Source of the DNA: Candidatus Gastranaerophilales bacterium
Lineage (GTDB): Bacteria; Cyanobacteriota; Vampirovibrionia; Gastranaerophilales; Gastranaerophilaceae
Length of the DNA stretch: 48,279 nucleotides
Assembly: GCA_947631645.1 (NCBI GenBank)
Contig: CANRMD010000010.1
Coordinates: 1 to 48,279, forward strand
Direction of reading: 5' to 3'
A program made the position numbers and the translations under genes. Below the pieces are notes generated by a model. That model searched no databases. It saw nothing but the letters and a program-made list of their open reading frames with translations, and was not told the DNA's origin. The first letter of the stretch is position 1, and every line of letters begins with the position of its first letter. Below are positions 41,110 through 48,279 of this stretch, piece after piece.

Positions 41110-42147
41110 TTAACTAACTTTGTTAAATTTAGAACTTAATTGACCGCAAGCGGCATCAATATCAGCTCCGCGTTCAAGGCGTATTGTTACTTTTTTCCCC
41201 GATGCTTCAAGAATGTATTTAAATTTTTGTATTGCTTCTTTTGATGGTTTTTTAAAATCACTTTTCTCATTTTGATTGTATACGATTAAGTTAACGTTGC
41301 TTTTTAATTTTGAAATTGCGACTGCAAGTTCTTTCGCATCATTAACGGAATCATTTACATCTTTCATAAGGACATATTCAACTGTTACTCGTCTGCCTGT
41401 CATTTGGGTATAATCTTGCAAAGTTTTAATAAGTTCATCAAATTTGTACTTTTTAGCAACGGGCATTATTGTTTGTCTTTTTTCCTGATTTGGTGCATGC
41501 AAAGATATTGCAAGCGTTGATTGGAAATCAAGTTTTGCAAGTTCTTTTATCTGAGGGATTATTCCGCATGTTGAAACGGTAATTCTTCGAGCACCTACCT
41601 GAAATTGTTCTCTGAAAATTTTTATTGAGCCTATGAGATTATCAAAATTCAGTAAAGGTTCACCTTGCCCCATGTATACTATATTGGTGACTTTAAGACC
41701 TGTTTCAGACTGAATAAGAAAAATTTGTTGAATAATTTCTTCAATATCAATGTTGCGTTTAAAACCGAGTTTTGCTGTTGCACAAAAACTGCATCCCATG
41801 GGACATCCGACCTGAGTACTTATACAGGCTGTTAAATTAGCTCTGTTATCAAATCGCATTAATACAGCTTCTATTAAATTTCCGTCTTTTAATTCAAACA
41901 AAAATTTAATTGTTCCGTCTTTACTTATTTGTTTGTCTTTTACTGATATTGAGCATAAACTTGCTTTTTCATTAAGTAATTCTCTTGTACTTAACGGCAA
42001 GTCCGTCATATCGTTTATATCTTTTAATGTTTTTAAGTAAAGCCAGTTATAAACCTGTTTTGCACGAAATTTAGATTGATTATTATCAATCATAAATTTT
42101 TCTAATTCTTTTAAGTTTTTTCCGACAAGTATAAATTTTGTATCCAT
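41110..42147 (-). CDS. rlmN: dual-specificity 23S rRNA/tRNA adenine C2-methyltransferase RlmN
   Basis: RlmN is a radical-SAM enzyme that methylates C2 of A2503 in 23S rRNA and A37 in tRNAs. From ATG 42147 it has 345 residues; a longer frame adds an unconserved front end overlapping rpsF. The radical-SAM motif is CPMGCSFC (C115, C119, C122), preceded by C108 in ACIST, and a late cysteine in AACGQ is the second methyl-transfer cysteine. VYMGQGEPLLN and SLHAPN are also family blocks. It is divergent from rpsF. Confidence 0.95.
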   Translation of the reverse strand: MDTKFILVGKNLKELEKFMIDNNQSKFRAKQVYNWLYLKTLKDINDMTDLPLSTRELLNEKASLCSISVKDKQISKDGTIKFLFELKDGNLIEAVLMRFDNRANLTACISTQVGCPMGCSFCATAKLGFKRNIDIEEIIQQIFLIQSETGLKVTNIVYMGQGEPLLNFDNLIGSIKIFREQFQVGARRITVSTCGIIPQIKELAKLDFQSTLAISLHAPNQEKRQTIMPVAKKYKFDELIKTLQDYTQMTGRRVTVEYVLMKDVNDSVNDAKELAVAISKLKSNVNLIVYNQNEKSDFKKPSKEAIQKFKYILEASGKKVTIRLERGADIDAACGQLSSKFNKVS

Positions 42148-42235
42148 ATCGCAAATAATTTTAACATAAAATTTGTATTTAAAAATGTTCGTGTTAACAT
42201 GTAAGTTGAAATATATTAAGTCAAGGAGAAACAAA

Positions 42236-42532
42236 TTGAGAGCATACGAATTATTATCAATAATTAAACCAAATATTGATTCCGAAGAATTTGATAAACT
42301 TTGTTCTAAAATTGAAGAAACAATTACTTCATTAGACGGAAAAGTTACTTCAACAGACAAAATGGGCAGAAAAAAATTGTCATATGATATAAAAGATTAT
42401 CGTGACGGTTATTTTGTTGTTCATAATTTTGAAATGCAACCCGAACAAGTAGGCAAGTTTAACAGACAACTTAGATTAAATGAAAATATTTTAAGAATTA
42501 TGCTTCTTGAAACTACAGAAGTAAAAGCATAA
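42236..42532 (+). CDS. rpsF: 30S ribosomal protein S6
   Basis: S6 binds S18 in the 30S platform. The 98-residue protein, MRAYELLSIIKP then KLSYDIKDYRDGYFVVHNF, is full length. The start is TTG at 42236: AGGAG lies seven bases before it and no ATG is near at a suitable distance. Known S6 proteins begin with MRxYE, so TTG is right. It heads an rpsF-ssb-rpsR operon, the usual order in bacteria, ending at a terminator after rpsR. Confidence 0.95.
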   Translation: MRAYELLSIIKPNIDSEEFDKLCSKIEETITSLDGKVTSTDKMGRKKLSYDIKDYRDGYFVVHNFEMQPEQVGKFNRQLRLNENILRIMLLETTEVKA

Positions 42533-42547
42533 TAATCGGAGAAAAAG

Positions 42548-42943
42548 ATGTCATTAGCAAAAGCGGTATTATCAGGTACAGTATACAGAAATCCCGAGAA
42601 AAGATTTACGGGTAATAATATTCCCGTTACGTCTTTTACTCTAAATATTGATGATAAAGAACAATCTTTAATCAGAGTTATTGCACGCGGAAATAATGCC
42701 GAAGCTATTGAACAGGCAGTTACAAAAGGTGACAGAATCGTTGTTGAAGGAAGATTGCAAGTTTCTTCATTACAAACAGAAGACGGCACCGAAAAAAAAG
42801 TTATGGAACTTGATTTATCAAGTTTTGAAGTTTTATCTTCTTCTAATGGTGCTGCACCATCAAAATCTTCTGATGAGGTAGTTAAATTCTCGGAAGTTGA
42901 AATGGATGACGTATTAATAGGTGAAGAAGAAATACCGTTTTAA
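42548..42943 (+). CDS. ssb: single-stranded DNA-binding protein
   Basis: SSB coats single-stranded DNA in replication and repair. The 131-residue protein has an OB fold starting AKAVLSGTVYRNPEKRFT with TSFTLNID, the GDRIVVEGRLQVSS segment, a Ser/Ala linker and an acidic tail ending EEEIPF, which binds partner proteins. The order S6-SSB-S18 is standard. The spacing to rpsF is 15 bases with a GGAG site (42539). Confidence 0.94.
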   Translation: MSLAKAVLSGTVYRNPEKRFTGNNIPVTSFTLNIDDKEQSLIRVIARGNNAEAIEQAVTKGDRIVVEGRLQVSSLQTEDGTEKKVMELDLSSFEVLSSSNGAAPSKSSDEVVKFSEVEMDDVLIGEEEIPF

Positions 42944-42968
42944 GTATAAGATATAGAGGGAAATATAA

Positions 42969-43202
42969 ATGGCAAAAGAACAATTAGACAAGAAAAAACG
43001 TAAAAATTGCAGTTTCTGTGCGGATAAAATGGAAACTATTGATTACAAAGATGCACAAAAATTAAGAAAGTATTTAACGGAAGCAGGCAAAATTCTGCCC
43101 AGAAGAATAACCGGTACTTGTGCAGAACATCAAAGAAAGCTTGCTAAAGCAGTTAAAAAAGCAAGAGAAGCTTCTTTACTTTGTTACGTTTTTGAATCTT
43201 AA
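42969..43202 (+). CDS. rpsR: 30S ribosomal protein S18
   Basis: S18 pairs with S6 in the 30S platform. The 77-residue protein has CSFCADK (16-22) and C53 (TGTCAEH), giving a possible zinc site of the older C+ type, and the family blocks [19 protein letters not shown] and [31 protein letters not shown] precedes the ATG. It is the last gene of rpsF-ssb-rpsR and is followed by a terminator. Confidence 0.95.
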   Translation: MAKEQLDKKKRKNCSFCADKMETIDYKDAQKLRKYLTEAGKILPRRITGTCAEHQRKLAKAVKKAREASLLCYVFES

Positions 43203-43221
43203 TTGATGTTTAAAATAGTAA

Positions 43222-43249
43222 AAGAGGACTGATTAAGTCCTCTTTTTTT
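43222..43249 (+). terminator. terminator after rpsR
   Basis: AAGAGGACT (43222-43230) and AGTCCTCTT (43236-43244) form a nine-base stem on a GATTA loop, with a T run to 43249. It also lies downstream of the convergent gene ending at 43261, but there is no A run for that direction beyond three bases. Confidence 0.88.
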
Positions 43250-43260
43250 ATTGTATAAAA

Positions 43261-43938
43261 TTAATCCTTTATTATGTGAACAGAGGATCTTGTTGCAATG
43301 TTCGGCGGGATATAAGGATATCTGTTATAGTAATTATTCCTGTAAAGATTAGGATTATATAAATGATTATGATTATGTAATCTGTTGTGGTAACGGGGAC
43401 TGTGTGAGTTTGAATTTAAAAACCCGTTATTATTGTTGTTAAACCGATTAAAAAATCTGTTAGTGTTATGGTACCTGTTGTGATAGGGGCAAAATTGATT
43501 AGGGTTATTCATAAAATTTAAAAACTCATTTCTGTACATGTTTCCCGAGTAGTCATATCCTGATGAATTCCAAGAAGGTGTAAACCCTGTCATTGATGCG
43601 GAGGTTGAAAACGGTTCTGTTATATTGTTCCAAAAACTCTTTATTTTGCTTGGTTTTTCTCCCGGATAGTAATTCTCGTAAGGCGAAATTATTCGGTTAT
43701 TGAGTGTGTTATCCGACATTTTAGATAGCATCGATAATCGTTCATTAAGGCTCCCCGTTTGTGACATTCCGAATATATCGGTTTCAAGTCTGTTTAACCT
43801 TTCCGACAAACTTTGATTTTCAAACGCTTCACCGTATCTTGCGTATTCCATTTTCGCCAAATCATCGGTTGAAAAACAAAAAACATAATTACAACCGACA
43901 AATAATAATATTAATGTGCTTAATAATTTTTGTATCAT
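43261..43938 (-). CDS. exported Asn/His/Tyr-rich hypothetical protein
   Basis: A 225-residue protein with a signal peptide (about 1-22). A first conserved-looking unit, EYARYGEAFENQSLSERLNRLE (about 31-52), resembles the short domain found in secreted cyanobacterial and Melainabacteria proteins (Y/F G x x F x N x xL x x R L x R L E), from memory. The second half is very rich in Asn, His, Arg and Tyr (HNRYHNTNRFFNRFNN and similar) with disordered character. AGGAGTG precedes the ATG. Function unknown; a matrix or metal-binding surface protein is possible. Confidence 0.55.
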   Translation of the reverse strand: MIQKLLSTLILLFVGCNYVFCFSTDDLAKMEYARYGEAFENQSLSERLNRLETDIFGMSQTGSLNERLSMLSKMSDNTLNNRIISPYENYYPGEKPSKIKSFWNNITEPFSTSASMTGFTPSWNSSGYDYSGNMYRNEFLNFMNNPNQFCPYHNRYHNTNRFFNRFNNNNNGFLNSNSHSPRYHNRLHNHNHLYNPNLYRNNYYNRYPYIPPNIATRSSVHIIKD

Positions 43939-44012
43939 AAATTCACTCCTGTTATTATATAGGAGTAAAATTAATATCTTATAAATAGCCTTAAGGATAT
44001 ATTTAAGACTAA

Positions 44013-44624
44013 TTATTCTAAGTTCTTTAAAATAAAAATAGTTTCGGTAACATAATTAAGAAGATTGTCTAATTTCGCTTGAAGATTTTCTTTTGTGTAA
44101 ATATTGCTTGGGGAAGAATAAGGAAAATATTTTTCGGTTGCAAGTCCTTGAGTACGAAAGTTAGCCGTTTCTCTTGCAAGAGCCGAAGCTTCTTGTATTC
44201 TTGTATAAGAAAGGTAATTACTTTCAGGTTTATCTTTATATTCAATCCTTATATATTCAACATTATCTATAAGATTACTTACAATAGCGTTGAATTTTTG
44301 TATATCATTATCGGTATTAAGACATTTTCTTAATTTCTCCAAAATTAAAATTACGTCGTTAACATCATTTAAATATTTTGTAGAACCGTCTTTTTTTATA
44401 ATAATATCGACATAAGAATCGTTATCTCTCGGTACGGGTTTTAATTCTTGTTCATTTTGTTTATCAAGCTCTTCAATGGAAAAAGGGGCGGAAGAATTTT
44501 CGCTGTGTTCTTTTTGAAGATATGAAAATTCCGCTTCAATATTGGGAAGTGTCCCCACATATCCGGCACCTGTAGTTAAAATGGTTGTAAATATCGTAAA
44601 TATTAATATCAATATCTTTTTCAT
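44013..44624 (-). CDS. exported hypothetical helical protein
   Basis: A 203-residue protein with a signal peptide (about 1-20). The mature part is mostly helical: a charged front (about 35-65, PNIEAEFSYLQKEH), IIIKKDGSTKYLNDVNDVILILEKLRK (about 74-100) and an end with EASALARETANF and LQAKLDNLLNYVTETIFILKN. I see no family. A -10 box TATAAT (44637-44632) lies seven bases before the ATG, which lacks a ribosome binding site. It lies between the gene at 43261 and the divergent fusion protein gene. Confidence 0.5.
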   Translation of the reverse strand: MKKILILIFTIFTTILTTGAGYVGTLPNIEAEFSYLQKEHSENSSAPFSIEELDKQNEQELKPVPRDNDSYVDIIIKKDGSTKYLNDVNDVILILEKLRKCLNTDNDIQKFNAIVSNLIDNVEYIRIEYKDKPESNYLSYTRIQEASALARETANFRTQGLATEKYFPYSSPSNIYTKENLQAKLDNLLNYVTETIFILKNLE

Positions 44625-44637
44625 ATCTTATATTATA
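44625..44637 (-). promoter_or_regulatory. -10 box seven bases before ATG 44624
   Basis: On the minus strand TATAAT (44637-44632) is followed by seven bases (44631-44625) and the ATG at 44624. No Shine-Dalgarno sequence is present. A leaderless mRNA is likely; -35 is not clear. Confidence 0.45.
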
Positions 44638-44751
44638 CTGATATTTTTGTTAAAGGGAATATAAATACAATTTATATTTAAATTAATTTGTAAAAAAATT
44701 CATTAAAAATTTAAACAATAGTATACTGTTTATAGAATTTGAGGTGGAATT

Positions 44752-47700
44752 ATGAATAGTTTTATAAAAAAGCTGGGGCCTGTTGCAAATATAGAATTTG
44801 ATAAATTATTTATCGGTCAGTTATTTTCGCATTTTTCTGATGCAATATTACAGTTTATTCTCATATCAATATTGATGGTATCATTACCGAGTGCCGGTAA
44901 AGCAATTGCGATGACTTTTTTTGTATTTTTGCTGCCCCAATTTTTATTCAGTCCTTTTACGGGGGCATTTTGCGATAAATTTTCAAGAAAAATAATTCTT
45001 TTCGCAAGTACATTATACAGGTGTTTGGTGTTATGTTTATTTATATATGTATATCATAAGCAAGGGGCATTATCTTTAAATATCGTCTATATAACGGCAT
45101 TTATGCTCGGATGCGGAAGTACGTTTTTCTACCCCGCAAAAATGTCGATACTCCCTAATGTTGTTGAGGGCTCGCAGTTAAAATTTGCAAATGCTCTTAA
45201 TTCTTCTATCGGTGCAATTGCTATATTATTCGGTGCTTTTATTGCTGATTTTATAATTAAGCAAACAAATAATCTGACTGCTTTATATGTTATTGCGGCA
45301 TTCTACTTTATTTCTTCTTTATTTTGTTTAAGTATAAGACCGAAATACAGCCAAAATGCGGCAAAAATGTCAAATAAAATTATAGAGGATATGAAAGTAG
45401 CCGTAAAATATATAAAAGGGCATAAAAGGGCTTTATATTTAGTAATTCTCTCTATTTGTATACAATTTATAGTAGCTGCATTTTCAAACAACTTAAATAC
45501 TCTTATAACCGATTATTACAAGCTTGAGTTTAGTGATTTAACATATCTTAGAACCATTTTGGGGGCGGGCATTATAATCGGTATGTTCGTTACCATATAT
45601 TTATCAAGAAAATTAAAACTTATACATATGTTTGCACTGGGCTTTATAATATTATGTATTACTTTATTTACTGCTAATTTCTGTAATTCTTTATCAATTG
45701 CTTGGAAGTGGTTAATTCCTATCGGCATTGCAGATGCAATGGTTGTTGTTATGCTGGATACGATTTTACAAAAGGTAACTCCCGACAGAGTTCGCGGTAA
45801 AATTTTCGGTTTAAATTTAACATTAAATACTCTCAGCTTTTTGATAGGTACTTTAGCCGTTATATATTCGACTAACTATATGCAGCCATTGACTACATTT
45901 AAAATTATTGCGGGGGCTTCTTTTATACTTGCTCTTTGCATATTGTTATTTGATAAATCATTCAGATATTTTCTGCTTAAAGCGACACTGGGGCAAATAT
46001 TTGTAATGCTGTTCAGATATAAAGTTGAGGGGATAGAAAACCTTCCTAAAAAAGGGAAAGTAATACTTGCGGGAAATCATACGGGGCATTTAGACCCATT
46101 CATATTACAAATGGCAACAAAAAGGAATTTGTGGTTTGTAACGGGGCCGGTTGCATTTACATTACCTGTTATTAAACATTTCTTGAAATATTATAACGTA
46201 CTTCCGTTAGAATTCGGTAAAGGGACACAAGCTTTAGATGCAGCTGTTACGCAATTAAATAAAGGTGAAGCGGTTGTTATATTTCCGGAGGGCAAATTTA
46301 CTCCCGACGGAAATCTTTGCAAATTCCATCGGGGTGTTGGAATTATGGCTAAACACGCTAATTGTCATATAGTTCCTTTTGCAATTAAAGGCGGGTTTGA
46401 AACATGGAATAAAAAAAGAAAACTTCCTAAATTTTTTAATACTATTGTTATTCAATTCGGACAGCCTATTACTGATTTGTCAAAGGAAGATAAAGATATA
46501 GCTCAGGAATTAAAATTGCGAGTCAATTTTATGAAACAAGCATTGGAAAGACGTGCTTTTTACAATATTTCAAAAGAAATGCATTCAAATTTTTTGGATT
46601 TAATGAGAGAAAAAGGGGATATTTATGCTTCTGTTAAAGCTCTTTCAATTAAAACAAAAGACGGTTATCAGGATTTATCATATATTGAGTTATCTCGTAT
46701 TTCAAAAAAGTTTGCAAATTATCTGATTGAAACAATCGGAATAAATAAAGGCGAAAGGATTGCAATTTTATCGGAGGCAAGACCTGAGTTTGCAATCGGG
46801 ATAATGGCATCAATACAAACAGGTGCAATTACTGTTCCTTTAGATGTAAAGTTGACTGTTAACGAGCATACAAGTATTTTATCGGATTGCAACCCGCGAA
46901 TTTTACTGTGTTCTTCGCATTATCTTGAACATGCAATTGAGGTAAAAAATAATGTTTCTTCAATTGAACATATATTTGTTTTGGATAAAGAAACTCAAAC
47001 TCAATATCCTAATGTTATAGATGTTGAAGCCGATGTTGAAAAAGATTTGGGCAGACCAAGAGCTCTTGATGAAACAGCTTTAATTGTTTATACATCAGGT
47101 ACAACAGGTAATCCTAAAGGGGTTATGATTAGTTTCGGTAATATTTATTCTCAATTTAAAGATTTTGAAAAAATATTTAAACTTTCTTCAAAAAATTCTT
47201 TATTGTCAATTTTACCTATAAATCATCTCTTAGAACTTACCGACGGATTTTTTACGATGCTTTATATGGGTGCAAAAGTTACTTATATAAGGAATTTAAC
47301 TCCGAAAGAATTAACTTTGACTATGAAAGAAAAAGAAATTACAAATATGATAGTGGTTCCTTTGGTTGCCAAAATGTTAAAAAACAGTATAGAAAAACAG
47401 ATACATAAACTTCCCGAAAAAGCTCAAAAATTATTTAATGTGATGTATAAACTGGCAAAATATTTCCCCGTAAGTGTAAGACGAATAATGTTTAAACAAA
47501 TAATAGATGAACTGGGAGGAAAATTTGAGTGTTTTATTTCAGGCGGTGCTCCGTTAGAAGATTCGGTTGCGGAATTTTTTAACAGAATAGGTATTCCCGT
47601 TTTTCAAGGTTACGGTTTAACGGAAACGAGTCCTACAATATCAACAAATTATTATGGAAAAAATAAAATTGGAACGGTAGGAAGACCGCTTCCATCCGTA

Positions 47701-48243
47701 AATGTCAAAGTGTCAGAATCGGGAGAACTTCTTGTATCGGGGCAGAATGTAATGCAAGGATATTGGGGTAAACCTGAAATGACGGCTGAAGTTATAGACG
47801 AAAACGGCTGGTTCCATACGGGAGATATCGGTGAAATTGATAAGGATGGTTTTATCAAAATTACCGGAAGAATTAAGAATATGATTGTGCTTGGCGGCGG
47901 AAAAAAGATTTTCCCCGAAGAAGTTGAAGCTGTACTTGAAAAATCAGATAAGATTAAAGAAGTATGTGTACTGTCTTTAAAAATAAAATCAGGAAATAAA
48001 GCGGGTACAGAGGAAGTAGGGGCTATAATTGTACCGACCGATGATATTGTTAATCTTGAAAATATTCAACAGGTTATTGAAGAAGAAGTAAAACAATTAT
48101 CATCACAAAACCTTGCCGCATATAAAACACCCACTCTTGTAGTTGTTAGAAAAGAAGACCTTCCAAAGACTTCTACAAGAAAAGTAAAAAGAAAAGATTT
48201 ACTTGAATGGTATGATAAATTAAATGAAAAGAACCTCTTATAA
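44752..48243 (+). CDS. LplT-like MFS / PlsC acyltransferase / acyl-ACP synthetase fusion (Aas-type)
   Basis: A 1163-residue three-part protein for salvage and re-acylation of lysophospholipids. Residues ~1-410 are a 12-segment MFS transporter like LplT, which flips lysophospholipid. Residues ~425-600 are a PlsC acyltransferase with H443-x4-D448 (NHTGHLD) and FPEG (511-514). Residues ~615-1160 are an AMP-forming acyl-ACP ligase with TSGTTGNPKG (about 781-790), GYGLTETSP (953 onward) and the HTGDIG hinge (about 1020). In E. coli LplT and Aas are separate; here they are one chain. GAGGTGG precedes the ATG. Its stop codon lies inside a terminator hairpin. Confidence 0.9.
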   Translation: MNSFIKKLGPVANIEFDKLFIGQLFSHFSDAILQFILISILMVSLPSAGKAIAMTFFVFLLPQFLFSPFTGAFCDKFSRKIILFASTLYRCLVLCLFIYVYHKQGALSLNIVYITAFMLGCGSTFFYPAKMSILPNVVEGSQLKFANALNSSIGAIAILFGAFIADFIIKQTNNLTALYVIAAFYFISSLFCLSIRPKYSQNAAKMSNKIIEDMKVAVKYIKGHKRALYLVILSICIQFIVAAFSNNLNTLITDYYKLEFSDLTYLRTILGAGIIIGMFVTIYLSRKLKLIHMFALGFIILCITLFTANFCNSLSIAWKWLIPIGIADAMVVVMLDTILQKVTPDRVRGKIFGLNLTLNTLSFLIGTLAVIYSTNYMQPLTTFKIIAGASFILALCILLFDKSFRYFLLKATLGQIFVMLFRYKVEGIENLPKKGKVILAGNHTGHLDPFILQMATKRNLWFVTGPVAFTLPVIKHFLKYYNVLPLEFGKGTQALDAAVTQLNKGEAVVIFPEGKFTPDGNLCKFHRGVGIMAKHANCHIVPFAIKGGFETWNKKRKLPKFFNTIVIQFGQPITDLSKEDKDIAQELKLRVNFMKQALERRAFYNISKEMHSNFLDLMREKGDIYASVKALSIKTKDGYQDLSYIELSRISKKFANYLIETIGINKGERIAILSEARPEFAIGIMASIQTGAITVPLDVKLTVNEHTSILSDCNPRILLCSSHYLEHAIEVKNNVSSIEHIFVLDKETQTQYPNVIDVEADVEKDLGRPRALDETALIVYTSGTTGNPKGVMISFGNIYSQFKDFEKIFKLSSKNSLLSILPINHLLELTDGFFTMLYMGAKVTYIRNLTPKELTLTMKEKEITNMIVVPLVAKMLKNSIEKQIHKLPEKAQKLFNVMYKLAKYFPVSVRRIMFKQIIDELGGKFECFISGGAPLEDSVAEFFNRIGIPVFQGYGLTETSPTISTNYYGKNKIGTVGRPLPSVNVKVSESGELLVSGQNVMQGYWGKPEMTAEVIDENGWFHTGDIGEIDKDGFIKITGRIKNMIVLGGGKKIFPEEVEAVLEKSDKIKEVCVLSLKIKSGNKAGTEEVGAIIVPTDDIVNLENIQQVIEEEVKQLSSQNLAAYKTPTLVVVRKEDLPKTSTRKVKRKDLLEWYDKLNEKNLL

Positions 48244-48258
48244 AGAGGTTCTTTTTTA
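48227..48258 (+). terminator. terminator overlapping the stop of the fusion gene
   Basis: GAACCTCTT (48231-48239) and AAGAGGTTC (48243-48251) form a nine-base stem on a three-base loop, then a T run to 48257. The TAA stop (48241-48243) is in the loop and stem, so the 3' UTR is minimal. Confidence 0.85.
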
Positions 48259-48279
48259 TTATCATATATAATTAAGCTT

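Noticed and set aside
42148-42360. N-terminal extension of RlmN.
   Set aside because: The added residues are unlike RlmN, overlap the rpsF start region, and the family begins near ATG 42147.

Overview
This 48,279-base window is a chromosomal segment of a very AT-rich bacterium, using the standard code with mostly TAA stops. No 16S rRNA is present, so the lineage is inferred. Many secreted or coiled-coil proteins of unknown function, together with short openings such as MGLSSSQ, MGYALFAQ and NTNNKHQNFAG, a stand-alone GlgA and a NifU/NifS pair, recall gut Gastranaerophilales (Melainabacteria/Vampirovibrionia, the non-photosynthetic sister group of Cyanobacteria). That placement is a moderate-confidence impression and not a demonstrated result.

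Layout. 0-3.4 kb: a GC-rich tail, a terminator, an 840-residue NTPase-TPR protein and rsmG. 3.4-5.4 kb: biotin genes bioA-bioD on the minus strand. 5.5-7.0 kb: a dTDP-3-amino-sugar pair (FdtA/FdtB-like). 7.0-8.3 kb: a secreted-looking or surface hypothetical and acpS. 8.3-14.5 kb: an eight-gene minus-strand surface-polysaccharide operon (GDPD-like phosphodiesterase, HAD phosphatase, two related nucleotidyltransferases, a membrane protein, a cupin, a WavE-like protein and a glycosyltransferase). 14.5-15.1 kb: a compact regulatory interval with a G10 homopolymer inside a small leader ORF, an inverted repeat over a promoter, tRNA-Arg(ACG) and a candidate small RNA. 15.2-21.3 kb: an odd GT2 glycosyltransferase, lineage-type hypotheticals and xerC/D. 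21.3-26.6 kb: a CNT nucleoside transporter and several small exported proteins. 26.6-28.6 kb: nifU-nifS. 28.8-33.8 kb: a coiled-coil protein, family-4 uracil-DNA glycosylase, a TPR-ruvA-glgA operon and a helical-repeat protein. 33.9-38.8 kb: a 52-residue microprotein, an amino-acid binding lipoprotein, YihY, a DHH phosphoesterase and two tandem zinc dehydrogenases. 38.8-42.1 kb: trmD, rimM, a zinc-ribbon protein and rlmN. 42.2-43.2 kb: rpsF-ssb-rpsR. 43.3-48.2 kb: two exported hypotheticals and an LplT-PlsC-acyl-ACP synthetase fusion.

How the genes work together. Core functions (rsmG, rimM, trmD, rlmN, rpsF, rpsR, ssb, ruvA) are interleaved with cell-envelope functions. The FdtA/FdtB pair and the polysaccharide operon probably feed one surface glycan. 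AcpS and the MFS-acyltransferase-ligase fusion serve fatty-acid and phospholipid metabolism. NifU/NifS would supply Fe-S clusters, for example to RlmN and the uracil-DNA glycosylase.

The most interesting signal is upstream of the polysaccharide operon. A 16-codon ORF with a strong ribosome binding site runs through ten consecutive G residues and then stops. Loss of one G would extend it to an ATGA overlap with the first operon gene, and gain of one would run it just past that start. This looks like a slipped-strand (phase-variable) translational switch in a glycan locus. Other signals are six promoters whose -10 box lies only 6-8 bases before an ATG (candidate leaderless mRNAs), a motif pair shared by unlinked hypothetical genes, and a small RNA candidate with an anti-Shine-Dalgarno stretch.
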